The notes below the pieces were generated by a model. It saw only the letters and a program-made list of their open reading frames with translations, was not told where the DNA came from and searched no databases. A DNA stretch of 64,000 nucleotides from Burkholderia latens (GTDB lineage: Bacteria; Pseudomonadota; Gammaproteobacteria; Burkholderiales; Burkholderiaceae), in assembly GCF_001718795.1 (NCBI RefSeq), contig NZ_CP013435.1, positions 2,604,001 to 2,668,000 on the forward strand, read 5' to 3'. Made by a program: the position numbers and the translations under genes. Each line of letters opens with the position of its first letter. Positions within the stretch are counted from its first letter, which is position 1. Positions 59,433 through 64,000 of this stretch are shown here, in pieces.

Positions 59433-60461
59433 ATGAGCGCGCCCGGCGGCCCGCTCGCGCGCCTCGAAGCGCGGCTCACGCGCGAATGGCAGCGGCGCGG
59501 TGCGCTCGCATGGGCGCTCACGCCGCTCGCGTGCGTGTTCGGCGCGTGCGCGGCGCTGCGCCGCGCCGCGTACGCGCAAGGCTGGAAAAAGCCGGTCGAC
59601 GTCGGCGTGCCCGTCGTCGTGGTCGGCAACGTGACCGTCGGCGGCACCGGCAAGACCCCGACCGTGATCGCGCTCGTCGATGCGTTGCGCGCGGCCGGCT
59701 TCACGCCGGGCGTCGTATCGCGCGGTTACGGCGCGAACGTGCAGGCACCGACCGCGGTCACGCCGGCATCGCGCGCGAGCGCGGCCGGTGACGAGCCGCT
59801 GCTGATCGCGCGCCGCACCGGTGCGCCGGTGTGGGTGTGCCCGGACCGCGTCGCCGCCGCGCAGGCGCTGCGTGCCGCGCATCCGAACGTCGACGTGATC
59901 GTCAGCGACGACGGCCTGCAGCACTATCGCCTCGCGCGCACCGTCGAGCTCGTCGTGTTCGATCACCGGCTCGGCGGCAACGGCTTCCTGCTGCCCGCGG
60001 GCCCGCTGCGCGAGCCGCTGTCGCGCCGTCGCGACGCGACGCTCGTCAACGATCCGTACAGCGGCGCACTGCCGCCGTGGCCCGACACCTACGCGCTCGC
60101 GCTGACGCCGGGCGCCGCATGGCATCTCGACCAGCCGGCGCTGCGCCGCCCGCTGTCGCAGTTCGCGAACGAGCGCGTGCTCGCCGCGGCGGGGATCGGC
60201 GCGCCGGAACGCTTCTTCGCGACATTGCGCGCGGCCGGCCTGGCGCCGGCGACCCGCGCGCTGCCCGACCATTACGCGTTCGCCGACAATCCGTTCGTCG
60301 ACGACGCGGTCGACGCGATCCTGATCACCGAGAAGGATGCAGTAAAATTGGGCGCTTCCTGGCGCGATGCTCGGCTGTGGGTCGTCCCCGTCGAAGCCGC
60401 GCTCGATCCTCGCCTCATTGCCCTCGTTGTGGAGAAACTCCGTGGACGCTCGCCTGCTTGA
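59433..60461 (+). CDS. lpxK: Tetraacyldisaccharide 4'-kinase
   Basis: Inner-membrane-associated kinase that phosphorylates the lipid A disaccharide; 342 residues from the ATG at 59433 ([20 protein letters not shown]). A hydrophobic N-terminal helix ([20 protein letters not shown]) precedes the P-loop [16 protein letters not shown]. Further conserved blocks are [29 protein letters not shown] and [20 protein letters not shown], and the C-terminal [10 protein letters not shown]. The reading frame is open upstream of this ATG, but the family start is here. Its 3' end overlaps the start of the next gene by 20 bp. Confidence 0.96.
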   Translation: MSAPGGPLARLEARLTREWQRRGALAWALTPLACVFGACAALRRAAYAQGWKKPVDVGVPVVVVGNVTVGGTGKTPTVIALVDALRAAGFTPGVVSRGYGANVQAPTAVTPASRASAAGDEPLLIARRTGAPVWVCPDRVAAAQALRAAHPNVDVIVSDDGLQHYRLARTVELVVFDHRLGGNGFLLPAGPLREPLSRRRDATLVNDPYSGALPPWPDTYALALTPGAAWHLDQPALRRPLSQFANERVLAAAGIGAPERFFATLRAAGLAPATRALPDHYAFADNPFVDDAVDAILITEKDAVKLGASWRDARLWVVPVEAALDPRLIALVVEKLRGRSPA

Positions 60462-60642
60462 AATCCTTGTGTGCCCTATCTGCAAAGGCCCGCTCCACCA
60501 TGACCGCGCCGCGCAGGAGCTGATCTGCAACGCGGACAAGCTCGCGTATCCGATCCGCGACGGCATCCCCGTGATGCTCGTCGACGAAGCGCGGCAGACC
60601 GTCGAAGGCACGCCGGTCGATCCGGCCGGTCCGGCCAGCTGA
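60442..60642 (+). CDS. Trm112-like (YcaR/UPF0434) small protein
   Basis: A 66-residue protein with a GTG start at 60442, inside the lpxK 3' end. It reads [20 protein letters not shown], then [20 protein letters not shown] and VDEARQTV. The CPxC pair and the [11 protein letters not shown] block define the UPF0434/Trm112 family. Eukaryotic Trm112 activates methyltransferases; the bacterial role is unclear. Its place between lpxK and kdsB is conserved in many proteobacteria. Confidence 0.93.
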   Translation: MDARLLEILVCPICKGPLHHDRAAQELICNADKLAYPIRDGIPVMLVDEARQTVEGTPVDPAGPAS

Positions 60643-60757
60643 ACGCCGCCGCACCGGCGCATGGCCTCGGGATTTCCGCGGCCGCGCCGGGCGCGCCAAA
60701 CGTGCCGGCCGCTCAAACCGCCGGCCTCGTCCCTGCCTTTCCCCCCGCCCAGTCCAG

Positions 60758-61549
60758 ATGACTCATTCGCAACCCTTCATCGCCGTCATTCCTGCCCGGC
60801 TCGCGTCGACGCGCTTGCCGAACAAGCCGCTCGCCGATCTCGGCGGCAAGCCGATGGTCGTGCGCGTCGCCGAGCGCGCGCGCGAAGCGGGTGCGCAGCA
60901 GGTGCTCGTCGCATCCGACGCACAGAGCGTGCTCGATGCGGCACGCGAGCACGGCTTTGACGCGGTGCTCACGCGCGCCGACCATCCGTCCGGCACCGAC
61001 CGGCTCGCGGAAGTCGCCGCGACGTTCGGGTGGAGCGACGACACCGTCGTCGTCAACGTGCAGGGCGACGAACCGCTGATCGACCCCGAACTGGTGCGCG
61101 ACGTAGCGTCGCACCTCGCCGCGCATCCGGACTGCGCGATCGCGACCGCCGCGCATCCAATCCATGACGCGGCCGACGTGTTCAACCCGAACATCGTGAA
61201 GGTCGCGCTCGACGCGCGCAACGTCGCGATGTACTTCTCGCGCGCGCCGATTCCGTGGAGCCGCGACGCGTACCAGCCGCACTGGCCCGACGTCGCATCG
61301 ATGCCCGCACCGGCGTTTCCGGTCCATCGCCACATCGGCCTCTATGCGTATCGCGCGCGTTTCCTGCGCACGTATCCGTCGCTCGCGCAGGCTCCGATCG
61401 AGCAGGCCGAGCAGCTCGAGCAGCTGCGCGCGATGTGGCACGGCGAACGCATCGCGGTGCGGATCACCGAGCATGCGCCCGAAGCGGGGATCGACACGCC
61501 GGCTGATCTCGCTCGCGTGCAGGCCCTTTTTCGGCCGGGTTCAAAATAA
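60758..61549 (+). CDS. kdsB: 3-deoxy-manno-octulosonate cytidylyltransferase
   Basis: Activates Kdo as CMP-Kdo for lipopolysaccharide core synthesis; 263 residues. The N-terminal substrate motif is [40 protein letters not shown] contains the metal-binding Asp. [20 protein letters not shown] and [12 protein letters not shown] are also typical. It acts in the same pathway as LpxK (Kdo2-lipid A). Confidence 0.97.
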   Translation: MTHSQPFIAVIPARLASTRLPNKPLADLGGKPMVVRVAERAREAGAQQVLVASDAQSVLDAAREHGFDAVLTRADHPSGTDRLAEVAATFGWSDDTVVVNVQGDEPLIDPELVRDVASHLAAHPDCAIATAAHPIHDAADVFNPNIVKVALDARNVAMYFSRAPIPWSRDAYQPHWPDVASMPAPAFPVHRHIGLYAYRARFLRTYPSLAQAPIEQAEQLEQLRAMWHGERIAVRITEHAPEAGIDTPADLARVQALFRPGSK

Positions 61550-61607
61550 CCCGTGGCATAATCAGGCGATTGTGCGAGCCGTCCGCGACCCGCGCGTTCT
61601 CGCTTGA

Positions 61608-62417
<810 letters not shown>

Positions 62418-62446
62418 GCACCGACGCACCGCGTCGTGCACGCGCG

Positions 62447-62473
62447 AGCCGCCCTTGCCGGGCGGCTTTTTTT
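62447..62473 (+). terminator. Rho-independent terminator of adk
   Basis: Stem AGCCGCCC/GGGCGGCT (62447-62454 with 62460-62467), loop TTGCC, then seven T. Confidence 0.92.
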
Positions 62474-62635
62474 CGTCCACTCGATCCGATTCGCGCGGCA
62501 GGATTCGCATCGCCGTGTCGCTGTCGCCCCACGCGGCGGCGGCCCGTACAATCGATCGGACGCACGGGCGCCGTGACGCGACGCCGCGCGCGCACCCTCC
62601 GATCGACCGGCATCGGACCAACCAAGGAGACAGTG

Positions 62636-63394
62636 ATGGAGATTCGCGGCAACGTCTTTCTGATCACGGGCGGCGCATCGGGCCTCGGCGCGGGAACGGC
62701 CCGCATGCTTGCGCAGGCCGGCGGCAACGTCGTGCTCGCCGACCTGAACGAAGCGGCCGGCACGGCGCTCGCGTCCGAACTGGGCGGCGTGTTCGTGCGC
62801 TGCGACGTGTCGAGCGAGGCCGACGCGCAGGCCGCGGTCGACGCGGCGACGCACGCAGGCACGCTGCGCGGGCTCGTGAACTGCGCGGGCATCGCGCCTG
62901 CTGCGAAGACCGTCGGCAAGGACGGCCCCCATCCGCTCGACGTGTTCGCGAAGACGATCAACGTGAATCTCGTCGGCACCTTCAACATGATCCGCGTCGC
63001 CGCCGCCGCGATGGCCGCGACCACGCCGGACGGCGGCGGCGAGCGCGGCGTGATCGTCAGCACGGCGTCGGTCGCGGCTTACGACGGGCAGATCGGCCAA
63101 GCGGCATATGCGGCGTCGAAGGCTGGCGTCGCCGGCATGACGCTGCCGATCGCGCGCGATCTCGCACGCAGCGGCATCCGTGTGATGACGATCGCGCCCG
63201 GGCTGTTCGAGACGCCGATGCTGCTCGGCATGCCGAAGGATGTGCAGGACGCGCTCGCCGCGATGGTGCCGTTCCCGCCGCGGCTCGGCAAGCCGGCCGA
63301 ATACGCGCTGCTGGTGCGCCAGATCCTCGAGAATCCGATGCTCAACGGCGAAGTGATCCGCCTCGACGGCGCGATCCGGATGCAGCCGAAATAA
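62636..63394 (+). CDS. SDR-family 3-hydroxyacyl-CoA dehydrogenase (HSD10-like)
   Basis: Short-chain dehydrogenase, 252 residues from the ATG at 62636 ([20 protein letters not shown]), with AAGGAGA before it. The cofactor site is [15 protein letters not shown] with Asp in VVLADLNE, which favours NAD. The catalytic set is Asn in [18 protein letters not shown], Ser in [20 protein letters not shown], and Tyr and Lys in AAYAASKAG. The segment [20 protein letters not shown] and [17 protein letters not shown] are typical of type II 3-hydroxyacyl-CoA dehydrogenase (HSD17B10-like). It probably acts in fatty acid or branched-chain beta-oxidation; no partner genes are adjacent. Confidence 0.9.
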   Translation: MEIRGNVFLITGGASGLGAGTARMLAQAGGNVVLADLNEAAGTALASELGGVFVRCDVSSEADAQAAVDAATHAGTLRGLVNCAGIAPAAKTVGKDGPHPLDVFAKTINVNLVGTFNMIRVAAAAMAATTPDGGGERGVIVSTASVAAYDGQIGQAAYAASKAGVAGMTLPIARDLARSGIRVMTIAPGLFETPMLLGMPKDVQDALAAMVPFPPRLGKPAEYALLVRQILENPMLNGEVIRLDGAIRMQPK

Positions 63395-63412
63395 GTGCAA
63401 ACAACTGCAAAC

Positions 63413-63440
63413 AAAAAACGCCTGCGATGCAGGCGTTCTT
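63413..63440. terminator. Bidirectional terminator between the SDR gene and the SirB1-like gene
   Basis: Perfect stem AACGCCTGC/GCAGGCGTT (63417-63425 with 63429-63437), loop GAT, with an A run on the left. Confidence 0.85.
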
Positions 63441-63465
63441 CATGGTGCGGGCTTCCGGCGGCGGC

Positions 63466-64000
63466 TCAATCGTCGGCGTCGCGCTGCATCCGCTGCCGCA
63501 GTTCGGTCACCTGCGATTCGACGACGGTCGCGTCTTCCGCGTCGGGGCGCTCGCCGAGATACTGCTCCAGATCCTCGAGCGCCGGGCGCAGGTAGTCGAG
63601 CCGCGCATACGCAAAGCCGCGATCGCGCACTTCGTCGAGCTGCTCCGGCAGCAGAATAACGAGCCGCTGCTGCACCGCGAGCAAGCGCTGCCAGCGCTCC
63701 GTCTGCAAATAGATCGTCTTCAGGTTGCGCAGCATCCGAGCGATGATCTCGCGGTTCGTGGCCGGCTGAAGCAGCGCGCGCAACGCGCTGTCGACCGCGC
63801 CCGCCGCGCGCGCGACGTACGGTTCGAGCATGTCGACCATCTCGGCTTCGGACAGCGAATGGCCGTTGGTCGGGTCGATGATCAGGTCGCCGTCCGGCAG
63901 CGTCACGCGCAGCAAAAAGTGGCCGGGGAACGACACGCCGCGCGCCGGCACGCCGATCTGTTCGGCGAGCTCCAGGTACAGCACCGACAGCGAGATCGGA
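63466..64000 (-). CDS. SirB1-family protein (transglutaminase-like fold plus TPR), N-terminus beyond window
   Basis: The gene enters from the right edge on the minus strand, and the C-terminal 178 codons or so are present. The visible part starts ISLSVLYLELAEQIGVPARG, then VSFPGHFLLRVTLPDGDLII and DPTNGHSLSEAEMVDML; the His and Asp fit the degenerate transglutaminase core. TPR-like helices follow (NLKTIYLQTERWQRLLAVQQ, RDRGFAYARLDYLRPALEDL). This is the usual layout of SirB1/YchA proteins, whose function is not settled. The expected Cys region is outside the window. Confidence 0.85.
   Translation of the reverse strand, partial: PISLSVLYLELAEQIGVPARGVSFPGHFLLRVTLPDGDLIIDPTNGHSLSEAEMVDMLEPYVARAAGAVDSALRALLQPATNREIIARMLRNLKTIYLQTERWQRLLAVQQRLVILLPEQLDEVRDRGFAYARLDYLRPALEDLEQYLGERPDAEDATVVESQVTELRQRMQRDADD

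Overview
The window is high-GC chromosomal DNA of a betaproteobacterium, most probably Burkholderia sensu lato. This rests on the very strong G/C third-position bias and on gene order (clpS-clpA next to a cold-shock gene; adjacent monomeric and dimeric isocitrate dehydrogenases; lpxK-Trm112-kdsB-adk; nadB beside nadCA). The sequence alone does not fix the species. Nearly all of it is core housekeeping DNA. No rRNA, tRNA, CRISPR array or prophage was seen, and there is one insertion sequence.

1-5.4 kb: a truncated DUF2278 gene, then a livHMGF branched-chain amino acid ABC transporter operon (minus strand). Its expected binding-protein gene survives only as a badly decayed remnant. 5.4-12.3 kb: ispH-fkpB, radC, rpmB-rpmG, and the NAD quinolinate pathway, with nadB facing nadA-nadC. 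The nadA leader carries three tandem hairpin repeats. 12.6-18.5 kb: a fatty acid desaturase with an unusual C-terminal tail, a MscS-type channel, rsmB, purN and ribF. 18.6-26.1 kb: ileS-lspA, coaBC-dut, a four-repeat membrane protein and an amino acid permease. 26.2-29.6 kb: clpS-clpA and a cold-shock gene.

29.7-32.3 kb: a Tat-exported multicopper oxidase, then an AT-rich island in front of an orphan small gene. 32.4-37.0 kb: two unrelated NADP isocitrate dehydrogenases in tandem and a 23S rRNA pseudouridine synthase; an operator-like perfect palindrome lies between them. 37.3-41.7 kb: a small exported Lys/His/Ala protein, a DUF192 protein, a stand-alone EF-G and a nickel/cobalt permease. 42.0-43.7 kb: a gene with about 90 tandem Ser-Gly-Gly-Gly units.

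43.7-56.7 kb is the more accessory part. It holds an aldo/keto reductase, a GntR/UTRA regulator, a CoA transferase whose two halves appear in swapped order, divergent from a citrate synthase-like protein with an N-terminal DNA-binding domain, and a DUF2917 protein. Next is an intact IS110-family element with a probable bridge-RNA leader, followed by a DHA2 efflux pump, an EAL-domain protein lacking its catalytic motif, a methyltransferase, a Mpo1-like protein, a Crp/Fnr regulator and a chromate transporter. 56.7-64 kb returns to core genes: sodB, xseA, lpxK, a Trm112-like protein, kdsB, adk, an HSD10-type dehydrogenase and a truncated SirB1-like gene.

The best candidates for something undescribed are the swapped-half CoA transferase with its HTH-citrate synthase neighbour, the IS110 leader RNA, the SGGG-repeat protein, the nadA leader repeats and the desaturase tail.
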